Source: Verrucomicrobiota bacterium
GTDB lineage: Bacteria; Verrucomicrobiota; Verrucomicrobiia; Verrucomicrobiales; Akkermansiaceae
Length of the DNA: 48,769 bases
Assembly: GCA_026397725.1 (NCBI GenBank)
Contig: JAPLUI010000241.1
Coordinates: forward strand, 1 to 48,769
Reading direction: 5' to 3'
Position numbers and translations under genes: made by a program. This document shows, piece after piece, positions 33,127-46,730 of the stretch; the stretch's first letter is position 1, and each line of letters starts with the position of its first letter. The notes under the pieces were generated by a model. It was not told the DNA's origin. It saw only the letters and a program-made list of their open reading frames with translations, and did no database searches.

Positions 33127-34668
33127 ATGACGGAGAATAGAGCACCTGCAATCACCGAGACCTTGTCAAGCGGGGAGGAAAAGTTTGAGAAGTGGCGCAA
33201 GACGCTCGGGCTCGGGCTCGGACCGGCACTGGGGATTGTCGTATATTGGGTTGAGCTGCCGCAGCTCGGTGACCAGGCGCATGTGCTCGCCGCGATTCTG
33301 AGCTGGGCCGTGGTCTGGTGGATCTGCGAACCGATCCCGCTCGGCATGACCGCGCTGGCCAGTTCGGTGCTGTGCGTGGTGATGGGAGTTGATACCGCCA
33401 GGAATGTGTTCGCGCCATACTCGGATCCGATCATCTACCTGTTTCTCGGCAGCTTCATCCTGGCCGAGGGGATGGCGATTCACGGCCTCGACAAGCGTTT
33501 TGCTTACGGCATCATGTCGCTGAAGGTGGTGGGCAACAGCACCGGGCGCATTCTGGCGGCCTTCGGTTTCATCTGCGCGTTTCTTTCCATGTGGATCAGC
33601 AACACGGCGGCCACCGCGATGATGTTCCCGATTGCGCTGGGCATCATCCATGCCATGGCCGACATCATGGCAAAGCGGATGGGCCGGACCTGCGATCCGC
33701 TGAAACTGCGCTTCGGCACCGGCCTGATGCTCATGGCGGCCTACGGTGCCTCCACCGGCGGCATCGCCACGCCGGTAGGCACGCCGCCGAACCTGATAGG
33801 CATCGCCTTCATCGAGAAGACCCTCGGCGTCAGGATCGCCTTTTTCCAGTGGATGTCATTCGCGCTGCCGCTGTGCGTTGTGCTCATGCTCCTGCTGTTT
33901 GGGCTGATGTACTGGCTGCACCAGCCGGAGCTGGCCCGGCTTGAAGGCGGCAGGGAATTCGTCGAGCAGGAACGGGTTCGGCTGGGCCGGTGGACGGCTG
34001 GCCAGCGCAATGCCGTCTTTGCGTTCCTGGTCACGGTCATCCTCTGGATCATCCCCGGCTTCCTCGCGCTGGCCAATTCCCCCCATCAGAAGTCCTACGC
34101 CACCCTGATGCCGGAGGGGGTGGCGGCGCTCATCGGCGCACTGCTCCTCTTCCTGCTGCCCACCGACTGGAAGGCTCGCGAGTTCACCATCACCTGGCAG
34201 CAGGCGACGCGGATCGACTGGGGCACCCTGCTCCTCTTCGGCGGCGGCATCGCCCTCGGCACCCTCATGTTCGAGACCAAGCTGGCGGACGCCATCGGCA
34301 AGAACCTGCTGGCAATGAGCGGTGCCTCCACCACTTGGGGCATCACCCTCGGCGCGATCTTCAGCGCCATTCTGGTGAGCGAGACCGCCTCCAACACCGC
34401 CTCGGCCAACATGGTCGTGCCGGTCATGATCGCGCTCGCGCAGGCCGCCGGGGTGGACCCGATACCGCCGGCCATTGGCGCGACGCTTGGTGCGAGCTGG
34501 GGCTTCATGCTGCCGGTGTCCACGCCGCCGAACGCGATCGTTTACGGCTCCGGCATGGTGCCGATCACGAAAATGATCCGTGCGGGAGTGCTCTTTGATC
34601 TATCAGGTGGGCTGGTGCTGTGGGCGGGTCTCCGCGTGCTCCTTCCGCTGGTCGGTCTGGCCAGATAG
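33127..34668 (+). CDS. DASS/SLC13-family anion:sodium symporter
   Basis: The 513-residue membrane protein has about a dozen hydrophobic segments. Both SNT motifs typical of the divalent anion:Na+ symporter family are visible: MWISNTAATAMMFPIALGI and ETASNTASANMVVPV, each followed by a Pro turn (GIATPVGTPPNLIGIAF; LPVSTPPNAIVYGSG). The substrate is likely a dicarboxylate such as succinate or malate, or sulfate; the sequence does not decide. It stands alone, divergent from coaD across a repeat element. Confidence 0.9.
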   Translation: MTENRAPAITETLSSGEEKFEKWRKTLGLGLGPALGIVVYWVELPQLGDQAHVLAAILSWAVVWWICEPIPLGMTALASSVLCVVMGVDTARNVFAPYSDPIIYLFLGSFILAEGMAIHGLDKRFAYGIMSLKVVGNSTGRILAAFGFICAFLSMWISNTAATAMMFPIALGIIHAMADIMAKRMGRTCDPLKLRFGTGLMLMAAYGASTGGIATPVGTPPNLIGIAFIEKTLGVRIAFFQWMSFALPLCVVLMLLLFGLMYWLHQPELARLEGGREFVEQERVRLGRWTAGQRNAVFAFLVTVILWIIPGFLALANSPHQKSYATLMPEGVAALIGALLLFLLPTDWKAREFTITWQQATRIDWGTLLLFGGGIALGTLMFETKLADAIGKNLLAMSGASTTWGITLGAIFSAILVSETASNTASANMVVPVMIALAQAAGVDPIPPAIGATLGASWGFMLPVSTPPNAIVYGSGMVPITKMIRAGVLFDLSGGLVLWAGLRVLLPLVGLAR

Positions 34669-34766
34669 CGCCACCCCGGGTGTGCAACCCTCAACCCACA
34701 TCAAGGGACCGATAAATGGTTGGCTGCAGCTTGCCGAATCAGAGGGATGGGGCTATCCTCGCTCCC

Positions 34767-36975
<2,209 letters not shown>

Positions 36976-36986
<11 letters not shown>

Positions 36987-37716
36987 AAACCGGGAATCCG
37001 GCACTCGGACGCAAGCGCCGCGGCGGCCTGATCTCGAAGGACCGGAGTTCTCCAATCTGATAGGGCCCGCAGGCGAGTGGAATCACCGTGAGCAAGAGCG
37101 CTGGCTCGCCCTTCGCAGTGATCTTAGCCGCATGCACCACGGCCGCACCATGCGGGCTTTTCCTGACTCCCAGCACTTCCCCTTCCTTGAAGCAGCCGGC
37201 GGCCGCCATGTCAGCCGTCGGAAACACATACTCAAGAAACACCGGATAGGGCGCCGCCGCAATGAATTCATCGGGCTTCACCAAGGCCTGGGCACGCAGC
37301 ACCAAGCCGGGATCAAAAAAATCCGCCGGGCCCAGTTCGCGGACCCGGTCCACCTGATAGTCCCCTTCCACATAGGTGAGCAGCAAGGGGCGCTCGAAAT
37401 TGGTAAGATAATTCCGCATCAACAGGCTGTTGACGTGCTCAAGGTCCGCAGTGCCCATGCCGAAAAACTTTTGATACAGTTCCTTGGGTCCCAGCGCGTT
37501 GCCATTGGGCGCATTCGACACCGCATAGGCCGCCAGCTCCGGCAGCCGGTTCAGCTTGCGGAGAATCTCGTAATTCCTGGGAATCTCGATGTTCCCGAAC
37601 ACATGCAGGCACACCGCCCAGCTAACCACCGCAAAACACAGCGCCAGGCCGTTGGCCAACGACCACCAGAAATAGGCAGGGCGGCTCGGCTTGGGCTCAT
37701 CAACAATCCGTGGCAT
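36976..37716 (-). CDS. Membrane-anchored hypothetical protein
   Basis: The 246-residue protein has one N-terminal transmembrane helix (WWSLANGLALCFAVVSWAVC) and a soluble remainder, probably periplasmic (NYEILRKLNRLPELAAYAVS; FFDPGLVLRAQALVKPDEFI; VIPLACGPYQIGELRSFEIR). No family is recognised. It is convergent with recQ and divergent from rpoD. The codon usage matches its neighbours, supporting a resident gene. Confidence 0.7.
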
Positions 37717-37887
37717 GTGATTTCAGTTGGGCAGGGGCACCTTCCGCAGTTGGTAAAACCAACGGGAACAAGCCGACTTGTAACCGGCCTGCGGCCAATT
37801 GAAAACCGCAAATCCTCACCATGATCCGAAATCCCCGGACTCCATCGCCCTGCCAATTCAGGGCTTGCAGAAATTTTCAAAAAAAAC

Positions 37888-37916
37888 TTGACGTGTTCAG
37901 GTTGCGCTCTTTCATT
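37888..37916 (+). promoter_or_regulatory. Possible promoter upstream of rpoD
   Basis: TTGACG (37888-37893), preceded by an A-run, and TTCATT (37911-37916) with a 17-nt spacer. The -10 is a weak match to TATAAT. It is about 90 nt upstream of the rpoD start. Read by eye only. Confidence 0.25.
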
Positions 37917-38004
37917 CCCCCCGCTCACGGCATGCCGGCGATGCCCTACTATGGGCGGATTATAGCCAAATTCCAGAGTTCGCGCATCTTGCAACCCCTA
38001 TTCC

Positions 38005-40137
<2,133 letters not shown>

Positions 40138-40232
40138 TCCCGCAGTGGTGGCAGCGGTAAACAACCGGCGCCGGCTGGCGGTGAGCGTAGCGCCCGTCTG
40201 TGACCGTCGCCAAGTCCGAGCTTTCACGTCCC

Positions 40233-41033
40233 ATGGAATCCCCCGCCGAGTTCACCAAGATTGAATCCATCTTCGTCCGCCACCGCAATGCGCTGCTGGT
40301 GCGCGGGCAATTCACGCCGCTGTACACGGACTATTACCTCCACCTCCTGCAGCATGCCATCCGGCACGCTGCGGAATTGGATCAAATGCTCAAGGACGCG
40401 CTGGCCGTGCTGGCCCTGCACCTGGTCGCCCGTCCGTGGGCGGAGACCCTGGCCTGGACCGTCAACCTCCGCGTCCCGCGCCTCAACCTCTTCGTCACCG
40501 GAGGATCTCTAACCGAAGCGGTGACCGGGCGGATCTTCACCGAGGATGTGCGCGAACCCGAGCACAACTTCTTCTATTCGCAAACCACCACGCTGGATGG
40601 GGCGGAACCCAGCCTCTCCACCATGGAAGTGACCGGGACCGATCCGGTCCGCTGGCTGTCCCGGTATTACGAGCAATCCGAGCAACGTCCCGCCCGTGCC
40701 TTCCGCCTCGGGGACGAGCACTTTGCGCTCGTGGCGGCCCAGCCGGATTGTGAGCTGGCGTGGCTGGCGGCCCTTGACGAGACTGCGGTTTGCGGCATCG
40801 AGATCCGGGAAGAAACCACCCTCCTCGAAACCCGCCGGTTCCGGTTCCATTGTGGCTGCAGTCTCGAGCGCATTCTACCCATCCTGGGCGGCTGGAAAAA
40901 CCGGCCTGATGAACTCTTCCACGACGCCTCCTCCATCACCATCCAATGCCCCCGCTGCGCCGCCAGATTCAGCGTGACGCGGGCGATGCTAACCACCATC
41001 CCCGAGCCGGAGCGTCCGGCGCCGCGCCCGTGA
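40233..41033 (+). CDS. hslO: Hsp33 redox-regulated chaperone
   Basis: From ATG at 40233 (MESPAEFTKIESIFVRHRNA), 266 residues; a GTG at 40200 is an alternative. The C-terminal zinc site is intact: C-G-C in FHCGCSLERI and C-x2-C in IQCPRCAARF. Hsp33 is a holdase activated by oxidation of these four cysteines. N-terminal strands (NALLVRGQFTPLYTDYYLHL; LNLFVTGGSLTEAVTGRIF) fit the family loosely. Its stop overlaps the rarD start (GTGA), suggesting coupled translation. Confidence 0.85.
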   Translation: MESPAEFTKIESIFVRHRNALLVRGQFTPLYTDYYLHLLQHAIRHAAELDQMLKDALAVLALHLVARPWAETLAWTVNLRVPRLNLFVTGGSLTEAVTGRIFTEDVREPEHNFFYSQTTTLDGAEPSLSTMEVTGTDPVRWLSRYYEQSEQRPARAFRLGDEHFALVAAQPDCELAWLAALDETAVCGIEIREETTLLETRRFRFHCGCSLERILPILGGWKNRPDELFHDASSITIQCPRCAARFSVTRAMLTTIPEPERPAPRP

Positions 41034-41908
41034 GCCAATCCCGCTCTGGCGTGCTGGCGGCGCTGGCCGCCTTTTTCCTGTGGGGCATGCTGCCGCTGTT
41101 TTGGAAACAATTGTCCTTTCTGCCGCCTGCCACCATTGTGGCCCAGCGCACGCTGTGGTCCCTGCTGCTGGTGCTGCCCATCCTCTGGTGGCGCGGCGAG
41201 GTCCGCCAGATGTGCACCGCGTTGCGGGCACCCCGCGCCATGGCCTGGCAACTCCTCTCCGGCCTCCTGCTCTCCTCCAACTGGCTGCTCTATGTGTGGG
41301 CCACCCTCAACGGGCGCATCCTCGAAGGCTCGCTCGGCTACTATCTCAATCCGTTTTTCAACATGCTCTTCGGCGCCCTGTGGTTCGGCGAGCGCCACAC
41401 TCGTCCGCAACTCGCGGCCATCGGCCTGGCCCTGGCCGGAGTCGCCCTGCAAATTCCGGCGCTCGGGCGCTTCCCCTGGGTGGCCCTCACCCTCGCGCTC
41501 ACCTTCGCCCTCTACGCCGTTGTTAGAAAACGGGCGCCACTCGGGGCGCTTGCCGGTCTTACGGCGGAAACCGCGCTGATGGCTCCCTTCGCGCTCACCT
41601 GGCTGCTGGCCGGTTCCGCCACTCCGGTGGCGGCCTTCGGCAGCGGTCCTACCCAGGTGCTGCTGGTCATCGGCACCGGTCTGGTCACCGCCGTGCCGCT
41701 GCTCTGCTTCGGCCACGCCGCCCGCAACCTGCGCCTTGCCACCATTGGCATCCTGCAATTCCTCGGGCCCACCCTGCAGTTTTTCATTGGCTGGAAGTTC
41801 TACAACGAGCCGATGACTCCGGCCCGCCTGCTCTCGTTCTCGCTGATCTGGCTCGCCGTCGCCCTCTATGCCGCGAATGCCATGCGGGTCGCGAGGCAAC
41901 CGGCATAG
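41030..41908 (+). CDS. rarD: RarD/EamA-family transporter
   Basis: From GTG at 41030 (VSQSRSGVLAALAAFFLWGM), 292 residues with ten hydrophobic segments of the DMT superfamily. RarD features are present: FLWGMLPLFWKQL, RTLWSLLLVLPIL, NWLLYVWATLNGRILEGSLG, YYLNPFFNMLFGALWFGER, and LGPTLQFFIGWKFYNEPM. The substrate is unknown. The GTG start overlaps the hslO stop by 4 nt. Converges on pheA, 15 nt apart. Confidence 0.9.
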   Translation: MSQSRSGVLAALAAFFLWGMLPLFWKQLSFLPPATIVAQRTLWSLLLVLPILWWRGEVRQMCTALRAPRAMAWQLLSGLLLSSNWLLYVWATLNGRILEGSLGYYLNPFFNMLFGALWFGERHTRPQLAAIGLALAGVALQIPALGRFPWVALTLALTFALYAVVRKRAPLGALAGLTAETALMAPFALTWLLAGSATPVAAFGSGPTQVLLVIGTGLVTAVPLLCFGHAARNLRLATIGILQFLGPTLQFFIGWKFYNEPMTPARLLSFSLIWLAVALYAANAMRVARQPA

Positions 41909-41923
41909 TCCGGAGCGGCGGCC

Positions 41924-42994
41924 TCACTCCCCGGTATCCGGATAGGAACCGAGGAGTTTGACGAAGGAGCAGTGGTTGCCGAGGGCGCTGAGGGCATCCG
42001 CGACTTTCGCATCGGCGCAGTGGCCGGCCAGATCCACATAGAAAATGTATTCCCAGTCCTTGCGCTTCGACGGGCGGGACTCAATCTTTGACATGTTGAT
42101 TTGGAATTGATCGAAGGCGCGGAGGGCGCTGACCAGCGAGCCGGGGCGGTCGTGGATGGCGAAGAGGATGGAGGTGCGGTCGTTGCCGGTGGGCGGGCAG
42201 GTTTCCTCACCGATGACCAGGAACCGGGTGGTGTTGGTGGCCCGATCCTGAATGGAGTCCTCGAGCAGGGTCAACCCGTACAAGCCCGCCGCCAGGAGCC
42301 CGCCAAGCGCGGCCGCGCCCTGCGCCGCATGCTCGCGGGCAAGCTGCGCGGCTTTGGTGGTGGAGGAAACCTCGACCAGTTCGGCAGCCGGGAAGTTTTT
42401 CAAGATCCACGAGCGGCATTGGCCGAAGACTTGCGGGTGGGAATAGAGGGTCCGGATTTGCTCGCGGGGAATCGCGGCCATCAGTCCGTTCTCGATGCGC
42501 AGCATGATCTGCGCACAGATATGCAGCGGCGAGTCCACAAACAAATCCAGCGTGTGGGAAACGGCACCCTCGGTGGAGTTCTCGATCGGAACCACGCCGT
42601 AGTCCACCCGGCGGCGGGCCACCTGGTCAAACACATCGGAAAAATTCGCCTGCGCGGCGTAGCTCACCGAGTGGCCGAATTTCTTGATGGCGGCCTGATG
42701 GGTCCAGGTTCCCTCCGGCCCGAGATAGGCGATTTTCAAATCATCCTCGAGGGCCAGTGCCGCGGACATGATCTCACGATAGATCGCCCGGATGGAGCGC
42801 TCCGGCAGGCGTCCGCGGTTGATTCCAACCAGCTTGCGCAGCAGGGCTTCCTCGCGCTCCGGCGCGTAAATCTGCATGCCCGCACGCTTCTTGAGCAGGC
42901 CCACCTCATGCACGAGGTCGGCACGGCGTGACAACAATTCCAACATGTCGTGGTCGAGCGTGTCTATCTGGTTGCGGATGTCGTCGAGGTTCAC
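41924..42994 (-). CDS. pheA: Chorismate mutase / prephenate dehydratase (P-protein)
   Basis: This 356-residue bifunctional enzyme carries out the two steps from chorismate to phenylpyruvate. An AroQ-type mutase domain occupies residues 1-90 (MNLDDIRNQIDTLDHDMLEL; ELLSRRADLVHEVGLLKK). The dehydratase domain (about 90-265) has LGPEGTWTHQAA, VPIENSTEGAVSHTLDLF and NTTRFLVIG with the TRF motif. A C-terminal ACT domain has GSLVSALRAF and KIESRPSK (ESRP motif), indicating feedback control by Phe. The ATG overlaps the scpB stop by 4 nt. Confidence 0.95.
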   Translation of the reverse strand: MNLDDIRNQIDTLDHDMLELLSRRADLVHEVGLLKKRAGMQIYAPEREEALLRKLVGINRGRLPERSIRAIYREIMSAALALEDDLKIAYLGPEGTWTHQAAIKKFGHSVSYAAQANFSDVFDQVARRRVDYGVVPIENSTEGAVSHTLDLFVDSPLHICAQIMLRIENGLMAAIPREQIRTLYSHPQVFGQCRSWILKNFPAAELVEVSSTTKAAQLAREHAAQGAAALGGLLAAGLYGLTLLEDSIQDRATNTTRFLVIGEETCPPTGNDRTSILFAIHDRPGSLVSALRAFDQFQINMSKIESRPSKRKDWEYIFYVDLAGHCADAKVADALSALGNHCSFVKLLGSYPDTGE

Positions 42995-43731
42995 GGGATG
43001 GGGCTGGCGGGTTCGGGAATTTCGGTGGTGGCGGTGGTGGCTGCCGGCTGGCTGCCGATGGCACTCAGGGCGAGTTGCTGTTCGGTATCGGGGCTGGGTG
43101 GCGCGGCTTGGGGTTCGGGCAGTTTGACCTTGCGCAGTTCGGTGGAGTTGGGCAGGTCATCGATCGAGCGAATGCCGAAGTGCTCGAAGAACAGTTCGGT
43201 GGTTTCGTAGAGCAGCGGGCGGCCCGGAAGTTCGGCACGCCCACCGATGCGAATCAGCTCGCGATCGAGGAGCTTTTGGATCATGCCATCACAGGCGACG
43301 CCGCGGACCGCTTCGATGGCGGCCTTGGTGATCGGCTGGCGGTAGGCAATGATGGCCAAGGTCTCCATGGCCGGGCCGCTGAAGCGCTCCGGCTTGCGGC
43401 CCGGAAAAAGCTGGCGGACAAATTCGCCGTACTCGGCTCGCGTCATGAGCTTCCAGCCCTTGGGGCGCTCGCTGAGGGTGAAGGCCCGCTGGCCTTGCGC
43501 ATAGCTTTGGTTCAGCTCGGCGAGCGCCTGGGAGACCGCTTCGGAGGAGGTGGTCGCCAGCATGGCCAGCCACTCGGGCAGGGCTGACGGCGCTTTGCCT
43601 TCTTCGGTTTCACGGATGCGGATGTCGTCAGCCTCTGCGACGCGAGCCCTGACCAGACGGGCGAGTTCTTCGGTCGCCAGGGGGGCATGGGAGGCAAACA
43701 AGAGGGCTTCGATAATCGCGCTGAGCTGCAT
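42991..43731 (-). CDS. scpB: Segregation and condensation protein B
   Basis: The 246-residue protein is of ScpB type, partner of SMC and ScpA in chromosome condensation. Winged-helix repeats are visible: IIEALLFASHAPLATEELAR at the start, then LSERPKGWKLMTRAEYGEFV, SGPAMETLAIIAYRQPITKA, IEAVRGVACDGMIQKLLDRE and PGRPLLYETTELFFEHFGI, the last being diagnostic. The C-terminal 40 residues are Pro/Ala/Thr-rich. It is first gene of a scpB-pheA unit with an ATGA-type overlap. scpA is not in the window. Confidence 0.94.
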   Translation of the reverse strand: MQLSAIIEALLFASHAPLATEELARLVRARVAEADDIRIRETEEGKAPSALPEWLAMLATTSSEAVSQALAELNQSYAQGQRAFTLSERPKGWKLMTRAEYGEFVRQLFPGRKPERFSGPAMETLAIIAYRQPITKAAIEAVRGVACDGMIQKLLDRELIRIGGRAELPGRPLLYETTELFFEHFGIRSIDDLPNSTELRKVKLPEPQAAPPSPDTEQQLALSAIGSQPAATTATTEIPEPASPIP

Positions 43732-43931
43732 GGACGAGCGGCAGCATAGGGGGCGTTGGCGGGTATTTCAAGTCCGCCGGCCCAATCGGGCCGAAAGAGT
43801 TATTTTTCAAGAACCGAACTTTCTGCTTGCGGGCGGCCGGATGAGGGGCTAATCCACGCGCCCGTCCGGTGGATTGGCGCTTTTGACGCTGAGGCCACGG
43901 ATCGGAAAATCAACATTCAATTATCCGCGAC

Positions 43932-45281
43932 ATGCCCGCGACACCACCCGCCACCCGAACGTCTGCAGCCACCAACCCGCAGCCATTGTCATCCAAACAC
44001 GCCAAGGCTCCGGCCCCGGTGAAAGCCGCTTTGGCAAAAGGCAAAGCGATGAAAAAGGCTCCAGCCAAGGCGGCTGGCAAGGTTCCGTTATCCCCAAGAG
44101 CTGCCGCGAAGAATCCCTCTCCGAAACCACCGCGGGCGGCCCCCATGGCGGCCCATGCCGCACCCAACAAGGTGAAGGCGGCAGCCAAAGTGGCCAAAGC
44201 CCCGCCCCAGAAAACCAAGACCGTGGTCAAGGCTGCCAAGGCCGCGCCCAACCCGGTGAAGGCCGCCGCGCATGTGGCCCACGCCCCGTCCAATAAAACC
44301 AAGGCCGTGGTCAAGGCTGCCAAAGCCGCGCCCAACCCGGTGAAGGCCGCCGCGCATGTGGACAAGGCCCCGCCCAAGAAAACCAAGACCGTCGTCAAGG
44401 CTGCCACAGCCGCGCCCAAGCAGGTGAAGGCCGCCGCGCATGTGGCCCAAGCCCCGCCCAAGAAAACCAAGCCTGCGGCCAAGGCTGAAAAAGTCGCGCC
44501 CAAAAAAGCGAAGGTCGCGGCCGAAGTGGAAAAAGCCGGGCCCGGGAAGGCCAAAGCCGCCGCCAAGCCGGATGCGAAGCCGGCCGAGGCCCCAGGCAAG
44601 GAGCACCAGGGAGCCGCTCTCAAGCGCGAAAAAGCGGAGGCCAGGAAGACCCGCGTTCACGAGGATGCCAGCAGGAAACAATTGCAGGTCAGACGTTCCT
44701 CGGTTGTCAATTACCCGGTGCCACCGCCTCCGGTCAGGCCGCCGTTTGTGCCACCGAAGCCAGTCGTGGTGCCGCCGGAAGAGGCCGCTCCGGCCGGGGG
44801 CAATGCCTCCCACAGCCCGGCGTTCATCCAAAAACAGCGCCAGCGCCTGCTCAATCTCAGGGATGATCTGGTCGATGCCCTTTCCGGCATGACCCGCGAC
44901 ACCATCCGCAATGCGCCCGAAGGCAGTGAAGCCTCCGGCAGCGGCATGCACCAAGGCGATGCCGGCAGCGATGCCTACGACCGCGATTTCGCCCTGTCCG
45001 TCCTCGCCAAGGAACAGGACGCGCTCTATGAAATCGATCAGGCCTTGCGCCGCATTCAAAAGGGCAGTTATGGCCTCTGTGAAATGTCCAACCGCAAAAT
45101 CCTGCAAGCCCGCTTGGAGGCGATCCCCTTTGCCCGGCTCACCGTGGAATGCCAGGCCCAATGGGAGAAGGAATTCGGCAATCGGCGCTTCCGGCCCTCC
45201 AATGAAGTCGGCTTCAGCGGCGGCAAATTGATCGAAGATGAAGATTCTGAAACAGTTTTGCTTGACGAAGACGAAGATTGA
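43932..45281 (+). CDS. Histone H1-like repeat / TraR-DksA-like fusion protein
   Basis: The first 250 residues are Lys/Ala/Pro-rich like histone H1 or eukaryotic-type HU tails, with three near-perfect 28-residue repeats (VKAAKAAPNPVKAAAHVAHA...; DNA period 84 bp from 44226). The C-terminal 150 residues match the DksA/TraR pattern (RLLNLRDDLVDAL; DALYEIDQALRRIQKGSYGL; RKILQARLEAIPFARLTVEC) followed by an acidic tail. Only two of the four zinc cysteines are kept (CEMS, TVEC). It may bind both DNA and RNA polymerase. It precedes rpmG by 29 nt. Confidence 0.85.
   Translation: MPATPPATRTSAATNPQPLSSKHAKAPAPVKAALAKGKAMKKAPAKAAGKVPLSPRAAAKNPSPKPPRAAPMAAHAAPNKVKAAAKVAKAPPQKTKTVVKAAKAAPNPVKAAAHVAHAPSNKTKAVVKAAKAAPNPVKAAAHVDKAPPKKTKTVVKAATAAPKQVKAAAHVAQAPPKKTKPAAKAEKVAPKKAKVAAEVEKAGPGKAKAAAKPDAKPAEAPGKEHQGAALKREKAEARKTRVHEDASRKQLQVRRSSVVNYPVPPPPVRPPFVPPKPVVVPPEEAAPAGGNASHSPAFIQKQRQRLLNLRDDLVDALSGMTRDTIRNAPEGSEASGSGMHQGDAGSDAYDRDFALSVLAKEQDALYEIDQALRRIQKGSYGLCEMSNRKILQARLEAIPFARLTVECQAQWEKEFGNRRFRPSNEVGFSGGKLIEDEDSETVLLDEDED
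44226..44477 (+). repeat. 84-bp tandem repeats in the H1-like region
   Basis: Three consecutive 84-bp units start at 44226, 44310 and 44394, each beginning GTCAAGGCTGCCA and sharing GGTGAAGGCCGCCGCGCATG. Each encodes 28 residues. Less regular copies flank them (44184-44225, 44478-44560). Confidence 0.75.
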
Positions 45282-45310
45282 CCTAGTTTTGCCCTCCCCA
45301 GTTTCCACTC

Positions 45311-45484
45311 ATGCCACGCGACATCATCATCCTAGAATGCACCGAGGCCAAGGCCGCCGGTACGCCGACTTCCCGTTACGTCACCACGCGTAACAAAAAA
45401 AGCCTGCGCACCCCGGGCCGCCTTGAAAAGGTGAAGTTCAACCACTTCCTCAAAAAACGCACCCTGCACCGCGAACTCCGCTAA
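45311..45484 (+). CDS. rpmG: 50S ribosomal protein L33
   Basis: 57 residues ([20 protein letters not shown] to [10 protein letters not shown]). The pattern of L33 is clear: I-x-L-x-C-T-x-A, then [10 protein letters not shown] and KKRTLHRE. It keeps only one of the zinc-site cysteines (C10), so it is a zinc-free-type L33. It lies 8 nt before rpsR, with which it forms a ribosomal-protein pair. Confidence 0.93.
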   Translation: MPRDIIILECTEAKAAGTPTSRYVTTRNKKSLRTPGRLEKVKFNHFLKKRTLHRELR

Positions 45485-45492
45485 CCTTTCCC

Positions 45493-45735
45493 ATGCCCGA
45501 GCCAAAAACCGTCCAACGTCGTATCGCTTTCCGCAAGGCCAATCGCAAAATGCCGAGTCGTCGGCATGACATCCCGGCCGAGCAGGTGGTGCATACCAAT
45601 CCGGAGTTGCTGTGCAAGTTCACCAGCGAGACCGGGAAAATCCTGCCCCGCCGGGTGACCGGAGTGTCCGCCAAGTTGCATCGCCGGATCACCCGTGCGA
45701 TCAAGCAATCCCGCGCCATCAGCCTGCTGCCCTGA
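45493..45735 (+). CDS. rpsR: 30S ribosomal protein S18
   Basis: 80 residues, with an N-terminal basic extension; the family core follows: [40 protein letters not shown] and ISLLP at the C-terminus. S18 binds 16S rRNA with S6 in the 30S platform. It is followed by a terminator at 45765-45797. Confidence 0.94.
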   Translation: MPEPKTVQRRIAFRKANRKMPSRRHDIPAEQVVHTNPELLCKFTSETGKILPRRVTGVSAKLHRRITRAIKQSRAISLLP

Positions 45736-45764
45736 GCGAGTGCGGGGCCAGCTCCTTCCGCAAG

Positions 45765-45797
45765 GAGCCAGTCCGCATTTGCGGATCGGCTCTTTTT
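45765..45797 (+). terminator. Rho-independent terminator after rpsR
   Basis: GAGCCAGTCCGCA-TTT-GCGGATCGGCTC followed by TTTTT. Strong stem with U-run, 30 nt after the rpsR stop, ending the rpmG-rpsR transcript. Confidence 0.85.
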
Positions 45798-45810
45798 GCA
45801 TTCTCGCGCC

Positions 45811-46593
45811 ATGCAGGAACTCAAGGACACCCAAAACGAACGCGATGACCGTTGCCTCCCGATCGATCGGGTGGGGGTCAAGGGCTTGCGGTTCCCCGTG
45901 GAGGTGCGGGACAAGGGCGGCAGTGTCCAGCGCACCGTCGCCACCGTCTCGCTGGCCGTGGCTTTGCCCGCGCATTTCAAGGGCACCCACATGAGCCGCT
46001 TTGTCGAGGCGCTCCATTCCCATGGCGGTTGCCTGGATGTGCATTCGATTCTCGCGCTGCCTCGCGAGCTGCTCCGGCGCCTGGACGCCCGCAAGGCCCA
46101 CTTCGAGATCCAATTCCCCTTCTTCCTCTCAAAGCCCGCACCGGTTTCGGGAATCATCGGTCTGGTCGATTATGAAGTCCGTTTCGTGGTGGAGGCCACG
46201 GCGGCGGAAACCACGGATTTCGTGGTCACCGTGATGGTGCCGGTGACCACGCTGTGTCCCTGTTCCAAGGCCATCAGCGAGCGCGGCGCCCACAACCAGC
46301 GCGGCCTCGTCACCTACTCGGTGCGTTCCAGCAAACCGATTTGGATCGAGGACCTCATCGCCCTGGTCGAACGCTCCGCCAGTTGCGAACTTTACAGCAT
46401 CCTCAAGCGCACCGATGAAAAGGCCGTCACCGAGCGTGCCTACGACAACCCGGTTTTCGTCGAGGACCTCGTTCGCAACGTCGCGTCCCGCTCCAATGCC
46501 CACTCCACCATCACCTGGTATCGCATCGAGGCGGAAAACCACGAGTCCATCCACAATCACAATGCCTATGCGGTGATTGAAAAGCCCCGGTAG
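45811..46593 (+). CDS. folE2: GTP cyclohydrolase FolE2
   Basis: From ATG at 45811 (MQELKDTQNERDDRCLPIDR), 260 residues; an upstream TTG falls in the terminator. FolE2 (type IB cyclohydrolase) makes dihydroneopterin triphosphate for folate or queuosine precursors and, unlike FolE1, does not need zinc. The active-site motif TLCPCSKAISERGAHNQRG (metal/thiol Cys) and ELYSILKRTDEKAVTERAYD are diagnostic. It follows the terminator at 45797 so it needs its own promoter, not identified. Confidence 0.93.
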   Translation: MQELKDTQNERDDRCLPIDRVGVKGLRFPVEVRDKGGSVQRTVATVSLAVALPAHFKGTHMSRFVEALHSHGGCLDVHSILALPRELLRRLDARKAHFEIQFPFFLSKPAPVSGIIGLVDYEVRFVVEATAAETTDFVVTVMVPVTTLCPCSKAISERGAHNQRGLVTYSVRSSKPIWIEDLIALVERSASCELYSILKRTDEKAVTERAYDNPVFVEDLVRNVASRSNAHSTITWYRIEAENHESIHNHNAYAVIEKPR

Positions 46594-46730
46594 CTGCGAC
46601 GTTGCATCGCAGGCCGTGTTAGAGGAGGCTCGCCACCAGTCTTCCGGGTAGGGCCGTTCCCTGCTGCCAGTCCGAGTCCGCCTCCCGAGTAACTTGGCTC
46701 CGATGGTGCCCAAATCCCGGCCCAACATGA
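46594..46730. other. Junction of folE2 and phage debris
   Basis: A short hairpin (CTGCGA-CGTTGCA-TCGCAG) lies right after the folE2 stop near 46595-46613. The remainder holds no supported gene; the phage fragment begins after a TGA at 46728. Confidence 0.4.

Noticed and set aside
40667..41899. 410-residue minus-strand ORF
   Set aside because: Antisense to hslO and rarD; no motif.
44088..45308. 406-residue minus-strand Gly/Leu-rich ORF
   Set aside because: Mirror of the H1-like repeats; the plus strand has the DksA-like domain.
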